Below, in pieces: positions 50,420 to 64,000 of a DNA stretch of 64,000 nucleotides. The stretch is from Leptoclinus maculatus (Eukaryota; Chordata; Actinopteri; Perciformes; Stichaeidae): positions 1,952,559 to 2,016,558 of the forward strand of contig JAVDOI010000013.1 of assembly GCA_032191485.1 (NCBI GenBank). The letters are read 5' to 3'. The position numbers and the translations under genes were made by a program. Positions within the stretch are counted from its first letter, which is position 1; the number at the start of each line of letters is the position of its first letter. The notes under the pieces were generated by a model. It was given only the letters and a program-made list of their open reading frames with translations, did no database searches and was not told the origin of the DNA.

Positions 50420-50500
50420 TCAGGTAGTCGAGTCGGTTATTAATCACAGGTTTGGTGGTTTAATCTCCAGTTTCTCCTGTCCACAGGCGGCGGGGAGAAC
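50420..50500 (+). mobile_element. tRNA-derived SINE fragment
   Basis: GTAGTCGAGTCGGTTATTAA resembles a polymerase III A-box region. TTTGGTGGTTTAATCTCCAG then TTTCTCCTGTCCACAGGCGG resembles the B-box and body of a fish SINE (GGTTCGAATCCCGGCTCCTCCTGTCC). It is diverged and short. Confidence 0.5.
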
Positions 50501-50509
50501 AAGGTGAGG

Positions 50510-51995
50510 GTACAAGGTTATTTTCTCGTTTATGCCACTTTGGATTTAATTCAATAAATCAAACTATCAAAATGTACACGGACCATGGATGTATTATTAA
50601 ACAAGTCCTCGGTGCAGCTCTACGTCTCCGTCCTCTCGTGTTGGACAGAGAAACTAAAACGCTACTGTGACTCACTACCTCCCCTTGAGGTACAAGTGAT
50701 ATTACAAGACAGGACGGGCCTTGGCTAGCTGTTCAGTATGCTCAGTTCACACACGTTGGGTGCTTTACCCCAAGAGTATTTTACGGCCATTTCGGGCAAA
50801 TGGAGATTTCTTGGACCAGTGGGTCATTCCTATACCCGGGGGTTAGAGGTGAGGCAGGGAATGTCCACTGGCACACACCTTGCAATCATTTGAGTCCGAT
50901 GAGTCTCTGTGGTCCGTTATGAGGCAGAGAGCCGAGACAGAGCTCTGAGCCCTCTCTGTGACTAATGGTTCACACGTTGCTCACTGTGTCTCCTGGGCAG
51001 AAGTGTGTCACCCGATTCAAAAGAGACGAAGCCAAGGTTTCTGTACCCGACATTGTTCTGTTCATCATAAAACTACAGTAAAGCCTTTATTATTTTAAGC
51101 ATATCCATTGGTAGGGTTTCCATGAAAGGTTTGACATTGTGATACATCTCTCCCCATCTAGTAGAAATCATCTGATCAAAAGTTAAACTGCTATAATGTT
51201 TCAGGACCAAATACCTTCATAACTAATTATATTTCAATCGGCAACAAGCAACATCACACCGACATCAAATTCTTGGCCAAGCAGCAATCATCTTCTGACC
51301 TTTTGAAGCACACTTGGTGTTAAGAACAGGACACTTGCAAGGCTTTCTGAAAATATTTCCTATTGGCTAAAGGGGAACGCACACACACACACATACAGAC
51401 AGACATGAAAGCCACAATCTTTATGGATGATACAATCTTGGTGTGATTGAGCCATAGGTAAAGTGGAGAGGATTTAGAAAACCTCAATTAGGTGTGGGTG
51501 CAGTGTGAGAAGATTCTGCGGGGAGGATTGCATTTGGCCTGGAGGGCTAATGCTTTTTACAGTGGGTCACAAATGTGTGAGAGGGGGAAGCAGAAAGGCA
51601 GGCCCTGGTGCCTCTGATTGGCCTCAATCATCGTGGGTGATTGGGAGGCAGGATGATGTCGGGCTTGCAGGAGAGCGTCTCGCTCCTTCCTCACTCATCG
51701 TTCCTCCGCCTCATATAGATTAATTTATTAGTGGTGTACAGTGAGTGGACTTATAGATGCAGGTATATACACAAAGCAATTTAGGGTTGCATTTTGTCCT
51801 GTTGGTGCAGTGACCTGTCAATACCGAGAGGAGCAATACAGGTAAAGTGATTAGAAAGGGAGACTTTACTGTGCATGGCAACCTAAAAAAAACCTGCCTA
51901 AAAAGTGTCCCACTTTTGTCATTATGTTTATATTGCTCTGTAATGATTGGCTAATTTTCCAGGACAAGGTGGCCGCATGCCTGATGGAATACACG
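50510..51995. other. Noncoding sequence, nothing recognised
   Basis: Only a short CA tract (51379-51392) is seen. The stretch 51500-51720 is a little more GC-rich and carries a 72-codon frame with no motif. Confidence 0.5.
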
Positions 51996-51999
51996 CAGT

Positions 52000-52273
52000 A
52001 CCCAAAATGTTGCTAACAGAGCAGGGCGAGTGCAGACGGCGACCTTGAAATTGTCCGGGGAGACTCCGCCGGGCGAGCAGGACACGCAGCACACCCAGTC
52101 ACTCTGCAGCTAATGAGCGGCTGCGTTGCTCAGCTTTATCTTCTTAATTAATGATTGGGACGTGACTCGTCGGTTCCTCCCGGATATATGCGCATCAGCT
52201 CTGCGGGGATGTTACTGTGAACGGAAACGGCGACACGAGGGAGCATGATTTAGAAACAAAAAACAATTATCAG
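52000..52273 (+). promoter_or_regulatory. Candidate promoter and noncoding first exon
   Basis: About 20 CpGs fall within 52021-52260 by hand count, well above the flanks. An inverted CCAAT box (GATTGG, about 52153-52158) is followed by a TATA-like GGATATATGCGC (about 52182-52193). The segment ends with CAG then the donor GTGAGAGG from 52274. A short untranslated exon of about 60 bases from near 52215 is one reading. This rests on composition and signals only; transcription is not shown. It could instead be a CpG-rich enhancer. Confidence 0.35.
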
Positions 52274-52279
52274 GTGAGA

Positions 52280-55200
52280 GGTTGTGAAGTTTGACAATAA
52301 AAAAAAAGTGACTTGATTACATTATTTTGTGTTATTACAAAATGTGCATCTTTGTTTAACTGATGTCGCTGTTTGAGCTACATAAGTAAAAGAGACCGAC
52401 GAGAAACCTCCTGTTTGTACAACAAATTAAAATACAATATTTTCTTGGATACAAAATGCCAAAACAGTATATTAAATACATACTATGTAGGGAATACTAT
52501 TGTTGTTTGTGTATGGGACGAGACGGCCTTTAAGAACAAGAAAGTGGACCATAAATAGAAACAGTATAAAAGCAAAATAAGATTAAAACAATTGCACATT
52601 GGAAATAAGTGCTGAATTGCAGTCGTTCATTTCAGATCACTGAGAAAAATCCTCTCGCCCGATGGAAAAGTCAGCTTTTGTTTTTCCCGTCAACAATACA
52701 TTAAATGCATGGCTATGATTCTTTCATTTCTTTTATTGGTTCACAATAAACATGTCTGTGACAGTGAGAGGGCAAGAGACACTGTTTTAATACCGGGGCC
52801 TGTCTACCTGCTGCTGCTGCTGTGAGGGAACAATATGAAAGAGCTCTACAGTGCATCAAGTACATGTCGACTCAATAATCACTTTTTATTTGAATCGGTT
52901 GTTAAAATATTCCACTGCCCACAAACTCTTGCAAGGTCCCACTGATTGCAGTTACAGTGCGTTAGTGTTGCTATAGACATATATATATATAACTCACTGC
53001 AAACATCAGTCGGCTCACAACCCATGTTGATGATTGACACAGATGTGTTGTCTATACCAACAGACCGAGTGGAAAATCATTTCAAAACAAGTCATGAGCA
53101 GTATTATTATTATTTCACATGATTTAATTATTTTGGATCGATGTTGGGAGGAAATTGATTGATGCAAAATGCTGTGTGGGTGGATAAACATTGATGGCTC
53201 TTTCTTCATTTGTAAACACCTACAGAGATTTCAGCAGTTGTCCATGAGTGGAATAAAAGGAGAATTCACATATTTGTCAGATCCATTTTCAGATCCATAT
53301 GCATGAAGGCGGTGTAACAGTTGCAGTGCAGTTGGGCTGCAAAAAAAACAATATCATATACCTCAACATTGTTTACACAGACAAAACAGCTGAAGTGGCT
53401 GCTGGTAATTGCAGGCTATTTCTTTTTTTTTTATATTTCCAAAACCTTTGTGAAAATGACTTTGGTTCCCAGTTAATCATTTCCCAGATAGATTTAATGT
53501 TTATCTTCAACCAGTGCATCATCAGAAAGACGTAATATTCAGCTCAGACATGGTACCACATTATGCAAATGGTCAGAGAGGACATCATCCGTTTTTTTTT
53601 TTTTCTTAAACAACCTCAGGTGTTGTTTTACAAGGGCTGCAAAGTGAGAACACGTGCCTGTGTCAGCCGTGCTGCTGGAGTGTGTATCCCTGCTAGCTAT
53701 GCATTATCCATTCTGCTGCTGGATTAATGGGGCAATTGATCAACGGCAGACTTGTGTATCCCAGAGAACGGCTGATCACTCACCTACAGCAGCGTCTGAC
53801 ACGGGAGCACCAATCAGCACCGCAACAGCCAGAATGATTACAGACGCATGGCTGGGCCCAGCAGCAAGAGGAGACGCCTGCCGACTCCCTCCTCTGACAG
53901 CCTGACATTGATAGGGGAAGGAGCTGCAGCGGGGTAGCACGCGAGAAGCTGAGGATGGGTCCAACAAGGCGGAAACTAACAAGGATGGAAACACAGGTGT
54001 AAAGCTCAATCTCAGAGCCGATGGGCACGCTTGCAGGGAGAGAAATGCTCCTCGGTGATGTCAATACAATGATGTACACTTGAAGAGGCATCGCAGCTGA
54101 TCATATCGATTGAGACAAAGATAGAACCAGTTTGCATCAATGGCTTCTGCTGGGATGGAGCGCGGATACAGGCCGACTGTTTTCCGCTTATTGGTATTCG
54201 ATAGGAACGTACCCAACTATCTCTCGGATTGCAATGAGCTCAATCACCTACCCCTTGTGGTAAATAACAGAAAACCGATTTGAAGCTTAGAAAATGTCAC
54301 CTGGATTTGTGACTTTTGCCTCAAATATCACCAAAGAGCAGTCTCAGATACTATCAGTTACTATAGCAAAGACTGCAGGTATGTGGAAGTGTACAGGGAT
54401 TGAGAGGGAAATATCAAAACGGTGACATTTTCTATGACGCACATGTCTTATTTATAGTCTTATTATAAAGCATTTTATAATGACCTATCAGGTCAAGTAT
54501 CATAATCACTTACTTATTTATTTCTTTGCAAGGATCATATTGTCATTCAGTTCCAAGAGTTGTAATGTATTATTATCTTAATATAATGCATTATAATCCC
54601 TGTATTGTGCATCACAATGTGGTTATAGGTTACGTTTTGTGTTTTTCTTGCTTTTATTGAATTCTCTTTTTACTTTACTGGCTAGTTATAGAAACTTTTT
54701 AATACATAATAGCACTTAATAACAGTTCTTATAATCTATTATAACATATTATAATGTGAGCAGCCCTCACTGTGGTGTCCTTGTACTGCACTTCCCAGCA
54801 ATCTCTTGTCCACCACCCATAAAATATTGTGCTCTCAGAGCGGACTATTGCTCTGAGATGGAAGACAGAGAGCTGTAACCCCCACAATGCCCTGCTGTAA
54901 TGCAGTGCTGAGTTCGTTGAGGAATTCAATCAATGCAGGAAATGATCGCTTGAACCAGTTCATGTTATTCTTCTGTGTATTCTACAGTAGCTTTCACACT
55001 GAGCACAAAGGAGGCCGGACAGCTGTATGATAACGTAATGTAACCAACAGTGAAATGGAAGAAGAGAGTGGCTTCAAGTTGCAGAACCCATAGCCCAAGC
55101 TTTTTTTCTGGGTTGGGTAGTCGAGGAGAAGCACTTTATCTTGGCTTTCATGGTGATGATTAAGTTTGTTGCCATGTGCTACTAAACAACAGCAAAGTGG

Positions 55201-56390
55201 TCTCAAGGACCTCCAAATCCAGAGCCGTTTTTTTTAATAGAGGCTTAACTGACAGTTCTCAGAACTGTACACACAGACAGAGCCGGGTGACGTGTGTGTG
55301 TGGAGGTTTCAAAGGAAATGTACCCAAGAAGAGACCAAGCAGCAGCAGAGGAGGAGGATGGACCAAAGAATAAAGACCACAGCAGAGAGGAACGGGTACA
55401 TTTCTTCATTTGCTGCAAATAGGGGCCATAGAGGCTGGTTAGTGAATGAGCTCACCTTCCAACTAATCAATATTTCTCTATTACCGTGGGTAACATGACT
55501 ATACTGTAATGTGAAAGGGGTTGCTCACAATACTGAACCATCAGAGAATGCTCACCCAGCTTTGCAGTTCTGTCCCCGACACGACCAAAGTTGGTGCTAG
55601 AGGGGAACCTAGAGCGTTTAAAGTGCAAGGCCAGTGAGGTAGTGTATGTCATATATGCTGGTGTGACCATCCCCCAAGGCTATGCTTTTGGAAGACTTCC
55701 AGGGGGAACATTGAAGAACACGGATGGAATTTGAAAAGAAGCTGGTGTTGGGCCAGACGAGAGGACACATAACTGTTGGGACCAGCAAGAAATGATGACA
55801 GGCTGAAAAAAAGAGAAGACTTTAAATCGATTGTCGAGGTAATTGGAAGCAGCGGAGTAACAATCGGGAACATGCAGGGCAGCTGTAGCCAAAGTAATCC
55901 ATGGAAGATTCAAATTCTGTCATGTGATGTATCAGCGTTTAGACATGACATGAGCAATAACCTGATTATCAACTAATTCCAACAACTTTTGTTGGAATCA
56001 CCAAAAGAATAAGAAGAAGATCAGAAGAAACCTTGTTGGAACAAACTGATTTAGGCAGTGTGGGAGAGGAGAGAATAAATTGTTCAGGAAGGAGGAGTGG
56101 GCTATTGAAAGGCGGTTGGCACAAAGAACTCCCAAGTATTGATTAGCTGGTTAGGAGGACTGTTCGCTACAGTCTGACAATAAACTGATTCGACAGACTG
56201 AGATGGAATCCGTACCTGTGCATGTGTAAAAGAGGAACAGAAAAAGACGATTAGCACGATGAGTGTGTGAGCCGAGGACCGGCTCCCCATGCTCTCTGTA
56301 ACACTCCTGTGCTGTGCTGCTTCTCATAAAGCATACCCCCCCCCCATTACATCCCATCCCAGCCTTGGCAGGGACCCTCTGTTCTGTTTG
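52280..56390. other. Noncoding sequence with simple repeats
   Basis: The stretch holds a TA tract near 52979-52990 and an AT-rich stretch of TTATAATG-type repeats at about 54440-54760 that looks like a decayed fish repeat. Frames at 53654-54091 and elsewhere have no domain. If a gene begins at 52 kb this would be its first intron, which is inference. Confidence 0.45.
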
Positions 56391-56394
56391 CTGC

Positions 56395-56697
56395 GCCGAC
56401 CCAGCCCTTCAGTGAACTGTGCCATTTGATCCATGCAGGAGATGATTCACGCTCTGCGATCTTGGGACTAAGAGTGGCAGAGGAATCTCTCTCTCTCTCT
56501 CTCTCTCTACACCCCCCACCCTCCACATCCATAATTCAGCATTTGCGTCTTCGCCACCACCAACTCTCCACCCCCTCCTGTCTCATTCCTCCCACTGCTT
56601 TTGCTGCTGTCGTGTGCACTCCAGCACGGCATCCACAACCTGAAGTATCAGCCGTCTGTAATCCACCCATCTGGAACGCTACATCGAGCGGCACAGG
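56395..56697 (+). other. Candidate CT-rich untranslated exon with strong donor
   Basis: The stretch is pyrimidine-rich, contains the CT tract 56486-56508, and ends GGCACAG followed by GTAAGGTGAG at 56698, a near-consensus donor. It has several short upstream start codons but no long frame, as expected for a 5' UTR exon of a vertebrate neural-type gene. The 5' boundary is arbitrary. It may be chance. Confidence 0.3.
56486..56508. repeat. CT microsatellite
   Basis: About eleven CT units inside the candidate untranslated exon. Confidence 0.9.
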
Positions 56698-57038
56698 TAA
56701 GGTGAGAGCAAAACAAAGTGCTACTTTTTCGTCATGAGATCCAGAGTTTGTGGGGCGTGAAATATATGTCGGCTGCACGCATCTTTTACAGTCTCGTGGC
56801 TGAATCGCTTCCTAATTTACTGCATAATTTACCTTTTTTCTTTGCGACTAGATGATTTTTTTTTGGAGGGAAGACTTGGTGAAACTGTTGCTATGGTAGC
56901 TAAGGGAAGCAGCCGAAACATGAGAAATAAAAAGTCTGTCGTAACACATCGGGGGGTACATTAGAAATTGTTGGAGCGTTGGTCGTTGGCATGTAATAAA
57001 GTTTAATGTCCCTATGCGTGAGACGATAATCCCACCAT

Positions 57039-57062
57039 ACACACACACACACACACACACAC
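57039..57062. repeat. AC microsatellite
   Basis: About twelve AC units, followed by CTACACAGC. Confidence 0.9.
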
Positions 57063-57847
57063 CTACACAGCATTCACCCATTCTGCGGGCTGCTCTACCT
57101 TTATCCACTCATGAGGTGCAACGGCGAAGCTTATCATGTGAGTTCAATCACTGGACTCTTGGTGGAGCTCAAAGGAAACTGGACTGTGTTGCTTTGCCAG
57201 ACAGAGGCACACTAACAGGATGAAACCCCCCACCGCTTTAGATTTCATAGTGCATGGACGCATCCTGTTGCCGACTGAGGGCTTACAGTGCGCTTGGATT
57301 GTTGAGATATGTGCTGGGGATGCATTGCATCTATGCTTTTGATCAGATATCTGTGGGTTTTGTATTTGAAAAATACCCTTTGGGTCCCACTTTTGATATT
57401 TAGCATGTTTATAAATGTACAAACAAAGGGGCTATCTTTTCATTTGCCTTGTTTTTTTGCTGCAGATTGTGTTTGATTTAAAATATGAATATAGAGAGAG
57501 AGAGACATTTAAAAGTTGGCAAAGCTTTTTTTAGGGAATTTCTGTTGATGTCTCGGTCTGTCTCATTCACATGTGCACACGGAGCAACATGTGGCCAGCA
57601 ATTGATGAGTGAACGTTGCCTGAGGGGGAGTGCATTGATTTGATGTACTGTGGCATACCTTTAAGCTATTTCTGACATTTCCGTTTCATAATGCAGCAGG
57701 TGTAGAGCAGGATGCTGGAGAGAACGTGTAATATCTCATTGAGACTGTCTGCTGATGTGCTGGTACATGAGTGTTGAGGTGCACTGAAGCCGAAGCCTGA
57801 CGCAAGATTGTCAACACAGCTGGATTTCAAAGAGGCTGGTTTCAGAA

Positions 57848-57894
57848 TGGGATGCTGTCGAGATGTTTTCAATCGATTGAGGCACGGCGAGAGG
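57848..57894 (+). CDS. Candidate first coding segment with start codon and splice donor
   Basis: The ATG at 57848 lies in GTTTCAGAATGGG, with a G at +4 and a fair Kozak context. It opens MGCCRDVFNRLRHGE plus two bases, and the donor AGGTAACT follows at 57895. A weak acceptor, TTCATAATGCAG, near 57695 would make a roughly 199-bp exon from 57696. The MGCC start would suit N-myristoylation and palmitoylation of a membrane-associated protein, but I do not recognise the family. The short length means chance is quite possible. If real, the gene continues beyond the window. Confidence 0.25.
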
Positions 57895-57899
57895 TAACT

Positions 57900-58700
57900 A
57901 CAACACTGTTGTTTACTCTATGAAACAGCCCATGAGAAAGTAAATGTAACCACACGTGCACTGTAAATTCATATGGACTCCTTTTCATATTAGTTTTACA
58001 CAATCAAACCCTTTAATTGCCTTGTGTTAGGTGACATCTTTGCCTTACACTGTAACACATGTTCCCTGCTGGTGAAATGCATTGTTAAAGGCTGAGGTTC
58101 TCATGCTTGTTAGTAGACGATGATGTAGTGAGGCCAGTTGCGGGGAAGTGGGGAAAAATGTTGCCCTGGCTTGTCAGCTTTTATTTAAAAAAAAGAAAGG
58201 TGCTTCGATATGAAACTGGCAATGTCGTCTGTAGCTTTCAGTTCTCGAACATTTAACATAGTATTTTCAATAAGTTAGCCAACAAAAATAAAGATTTTCT
58301 CTTCTTTCCGGCAACATTTGTCGTGATAATTTGTCACATCTAAGCCGTTAATCAGCTTTACAGAGGTGTGTGTGCACTAAGAGATCACCTGTTCATCGTT
58401 CAGTGCGAGATGTCGTCTTTCTAGCTCTTATTTTTTGGTGTTTTTCCTCTATTTGGGTCAACGTCAAAGCCAATGCTCTGCATGTTGTAGATGCTGAGGC
58501 TTAATTTACATTTGGAACACATGAATATGATTTCCTGTGTTATTTTAGCCACAGTACTTTAATGAAGCCATCCTGTTGTATATTCATAGCTTAAGCACTC
58601 TTGGCTCTCGTGTTAGCGAGCTGCAGTCTGATGTGCGGTTACATAAAATGAGTCTGTGTCTGTGATGTTGATGAACTGAATTCATGAACAATTCTCTGCC
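57900..58700. other. Noncoding sequence, nothing recognised
   Basis: AT-rich sequence without a repeat or exon that I can support. Confidence 0.5.
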
Positions 58701-58704
58701 CAAA

Positions 58705-58785
58705 ACATAGACTGTGTTTAAAAAATGGATGTGGTCATCGTGACCTCACCCACAGGTTTCTGAAGAGCTGTTGTGAAGTAAAATG
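58705..58785 (+). mobile_element. Second copy of the AACTGTATATTA-type fish repeat (short)
   Basis: CATAGACTGTGTTTAAAAAA, TGGATGTGGTCATCGTGACC and TCACCCACAGGTTTCTGAAG match the family at 16200-16370, where TGGACGTAGACACTTTGAGG and TCACCCATTGGTTTGTGG stand in the same order. Confidence 0.5.
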
Positions 58786-59830
58786 TGAGTATAGCTGAAT
58801 TCATAACAATATTCCAAAAAAAAATGCATACAAAAAGAAATCGGTCCTGCTTAACAAAAGCTTTGTTTCCATTGTTCTCACACGTGACTTCTTGCACGCA
58901 TGTGAATATTTGCTGCACTCTCAGGAGTAAAAGAGGTGTGACCTTGTTAACCTGCTGCAATAATAAGCAGATGTGCACGGGTGATGATGTTTTCAGAATT
59001 TTGGTATAACATTATTTGTCACTTTTAGATGTCGGTCAACCAATCCGCATACTCGACATGCTGGGCTGCACAATGGGTTGTTTAAATGTGTGCGGTGTCA
59101 CCTCATCTGCGAGCCTCTGGGACCCTCAGTTAATTAAGACACCTGTCTATGCGAAGATCTGCAGATGCATTTTCATGTGCATAACTGCAGCTTAAGGCCA
59201 TCATAACGTACGCAGCTGTAGGACTAGAGACTGCACTTTACAATCCATCTGCCACCAACAGTAAACACTGCTCATCCCCCAACCAAAACTATGTACAGTA
59301 CTTTTAATTGTCAACCCTTAATTCGACCTTATAGAGGCAGCAGATCAGGGAGCACGCTAATATGAGTCACATGGGTCTTTTTTTTTTTTGGAATGAAAAT
59401 ATAACATTTGTATCACAAAACCCGTTCTGCTTTGCTTAATCAGACATTGATAAATGATTTAACCCTAACCTTACATGATTGTATCCAGGCCACAAGAGGT
59501 TCAGGGAATTTCATAATAAGAATGGAATCATGGAACACAGGCTGAGGCGTAATTCATTAATATTAAACATAATGCTGCTCTTGTTTGAATAGGGCTATTA
59601 GCAACGGATGGCCTGCATCTGGTTTCAGAGTTAACAGGATTCCATTGTTGCACTTTCCATCGAGCTGTTGATTAAAAATGCCTCAAGCAGATGCGTGTGA
59701 TTAGCCAGCTGCTACCTGATAGTGGAATACAATAAGTATAATGGTGGCAAAGCTGTGTGGTCAAAATGACTTTCATTCTTTTTCTTTTTTTTTCTCCTTT
59801 TGCTCACGTCACAAACTGAGGTCTGTTTGA

Positions 59831-59864
59831 CATGAAAGTTTAAATGACATAAAAGTTTAAATGA
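59831..59864. repeat. Tandem 17-bp doublet
   Basis: CATGAAAGTTTAAATGA followed immediately by CATAAAAGTTTAAATGA, with one mismatch. Confidence 0.85.
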
Positions 59865-60260
59865 CACATTCGTGGTTTGAAAACTCGACTCTCGCTTCAT
59901 TTCCTCTCTTCAGTCTGCGCAAAATAGATTTCCTTCTGATGGAAAAGCTGCCAAAATGTCTTTCTTCTGACATGCCGAGCTGCGTTCAAAAGAATCTCTT
60001 TTATTCTCTTTCAGACATAGTTTTAGAATAACAAGTCGGACCGTCGGTAACACCGTCTTCTTAATGCCTCTTTACTTTGAGCAACTTGGTGAAGAGTCAC
60101 CTGAAAGTTGGGCCAAACACATAGTTGATCATTGATCTTTAACGGCAACTTACAGAGAACTGTGTTGATGAAATCTTCTTCCCAAATAATATCGACACTA
60201 ATCTGGCACGGTGCTGTTTGATCAAAGACGTTCAATTTCATGTTCCAGACGGAATCCTAT

Positions 60261-60282
60261 GTTATGTATGTATGTATGTATT
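60261..60282. repeat. ATGT tetranucleotide repeat
   Basis: About five ATGT units. Confidence 0.85.
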
Positions 60283-62296
60283 TATGCAAATGAGTTTATC
60301 ATTTTAAACTATTTATATATTTAAAGTAATGAGAGTGGGAATATAATGCAGAAAGTGAGGAAACGTATTAAGCTCCTTGAAAGAAGAGAAAAAGTTTGAA
60401 ACGTGTGCGTCTCTGCATTGCATCTCGTCTTTTGATGTTTTGCTTGCTGTGCAAAGTGTGTCTGGGGAAGTGCCCTTTAAAAGAGGACTTTGATGACATT
60501 TCTCCATCATTAGTCAGCTGGAAGAAAAAAAGAGGGAAAAGATGTGTGAGAGGAGGTTTCAGGCAAAACCCGAGACGCTGCCTTTTATTATGAACACACC
60601 TTCACCAGCTGATCCACAGAGATTCATCCGCCTCTATTTTAAGGGTTGTAATCAGCCGTTGGTAATCAACGCTGTTTTTTTTTTTTTTAAACCAAACTCT
60701 ACACATTTGTCTAGCGGTGACTTATGAGCACCTCCTTATTATTCTGCTGCGATACATCTGTGGCCAAGCAAATCGACCTTTGATATTTACAGGCCGCAGC
60801 CTGTTTGGTCTGATTTCATTGATCGCCATTGATTCATTCCACATGGGGCGTCTCTCGGAGTGTTTACTTTGATCAATGGGTCTAATGGGTAAATACAAAT
60901 TTTGGCTAGCTTTCTCCTACTTCAGCCAGTCCATACTAATCTCCCCGGGTGGCTTGGAGCTGATACGATATTGCTAAGATACTAATCTCTCAGTTCTACA
61001 GGGTCAGTCTCTTTTCTTTCTTTTCTTCCCGTTCTTTGATTTCCTTTCAAGACATTTTATTTTTTTCTTTCTCAGTCTGGCTCATATTTTCTTATGAGGA
61101 TGGCTGCCAGTAAGACGATGATTCTCTTCCAGATTTCACAGAAGGTTTCCCAGGTTGGTTCAGTCTTGGAGGTGCTCTACATGAATCACAGTTCAATGCC
61201 ACTATAGGCAGCAATGCCCTAATGTGGAGGAGTGCTGTTACCAAACAGCCCTGTGGTGGCACTGTTTTTCCATCAGTGATCTGTCGAGAGATACATCATA
61301 ACACTGAGGGGGAAAAAGAGAGAATACTAATATATACAAACACACACAGAGAGGGGGAGAGAGAGGCAAATGTTGTTGTCTCAAGTATGTCAACATAATA
61401 GGATGCAACTATTTTGATCTCAGCCTGTTTATTTCATTAACATTTCACCAAGAAAAGCTCTGACAGATTGGGCTCAACTATAAACACACTCACCACAAAG
61501 TTGCGTTGTTTTTTTCTACAGAATAAAAGCGGCTGACGGAGACCTCTGTGGGGGCTCCACTCACACTGAAGTTTAACACGTGTCATGTGATAAGTGTGTC
61601 CAGTTCAACAGGGATTTGATTGAAGGGTAAAACTGGTTCTGTATGACTATGACCAAGTAGCTATCCATGTTAACATCATGCTATCATTTTCATTCTTATT
61701 AGATTCATACAACACTCCATCCTATATTCAGTGATTTGTTATGGTGCACATACAGTATTATACTCGGTAACACCACATGCTGATTTTGGATTCCCAAGTG
61801 GGCTTAGAAAAGCAATATATGCGCACATTGCCAAAAATAAAGCTCACTAAGTAGCGCATGTATGAGATGTATTTGTATAAGGGGGAGCATGTGGTACTTA
61901 ACCCTGTCTGAAAGACATAGAAGCTGTCATGATAGGCCTCGACAGCGTAAGGTGATTTTACGTACACCACTGACATCTCAAATGCTGCACTGGTGAGATA
62001 AGGTCTCCGTTTAAATTGCCTCCAATTCTAAATTAGCTCTGGTTCTAATAACGTCTTCCATGATTTCTTTTCTCCACATGAGGAAAGTCATTATCCGGTA
62101 TCAGCACAGTATGTCAGCAATATTGCCAGCTGTAGCGATGCAGCAGTTTGGTGTCAGGTCAGAGACTTTTGACAGCATTTGGGCTTGTCAGCTATCAGTC
62201 TACACTTTTTAAGATTTAAAAGACCCACAGGGGCATTTTGAGAACTCGTTCTGGCCCCCAAAAATGCAGCAGAGTGCAGCAAACAACGAACAGCTA

Positions 62297-64000
<1,704 letters not shown>

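Overview
The window looks like a teleost, most likely percomorph, nuclear genome segment. It shows vertebrate-type GT-AG splicing, a recognisable vertebrate adhesion gene, and many short decayed repeats of kinds I remember from spiny-rayed fish genomes. It also carries abundant CA/GT, GA, TA and homopolymer tracts. There are no bacterial operons, no tRNA or rRNA genes that I can support, and no CRISPR-like array.

The one secure gene is the 3' end of a type II classical cadherin on the + strand (1477-6333), closest by memory to CDH12. Three exons are readable. Exon 1477-1594 and exon 3281-3532 encode the last extracellular domain and half of the membrane helix. Exon 5822-6333 encodes the rest of the helix and the catenin-binding tail. 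All three keep one reading frame across phase-1 introns and give 293 residues. Bases 1-1476 are upstream intron. The 3' UTR runs from 6334 to about 7158, with AU-rich elements and two polyadenylation signals.

From about 7.2 kb to 52 kb I see no convincing protein-coding gene. This is a long noncoding stretch with scattered mobile-element remnants: four copies of one interspersed fish repeat (two in each orientation), an L2/CR1-like LINE 3' end, three LTR-like fragments, SINE-like fragments, one hAT-type terminus, and several other fish repeat families. Structural oddities include two perfect hairpins (11951-11985 and 34785-34814), a 60-bp-period duplication near 17.2 kb, and a CpG-dense block at 38.54-39.43 kb.

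From 52 to 58 kb the sequence changes in a way that could mark the 5' end of a second + strand gene continuing beyond the window. There is a CpG-enriched promoter-like segment ending in a strong splice donor (about 52.0-52.27 kb), a CT-rich possible untranslated exon ending in a donor (to 56697), and a possible exon with a start codon (57848) and donor (57895). These are inferences, not established genes. The last 6 kb is noncoding except for one extreme feature, an uninterrupted 291-bp GT run at 62299-62589. I did not find a clearly new biological system. The best leads are the possible second gene, the CpG-dense block and the hairpins.
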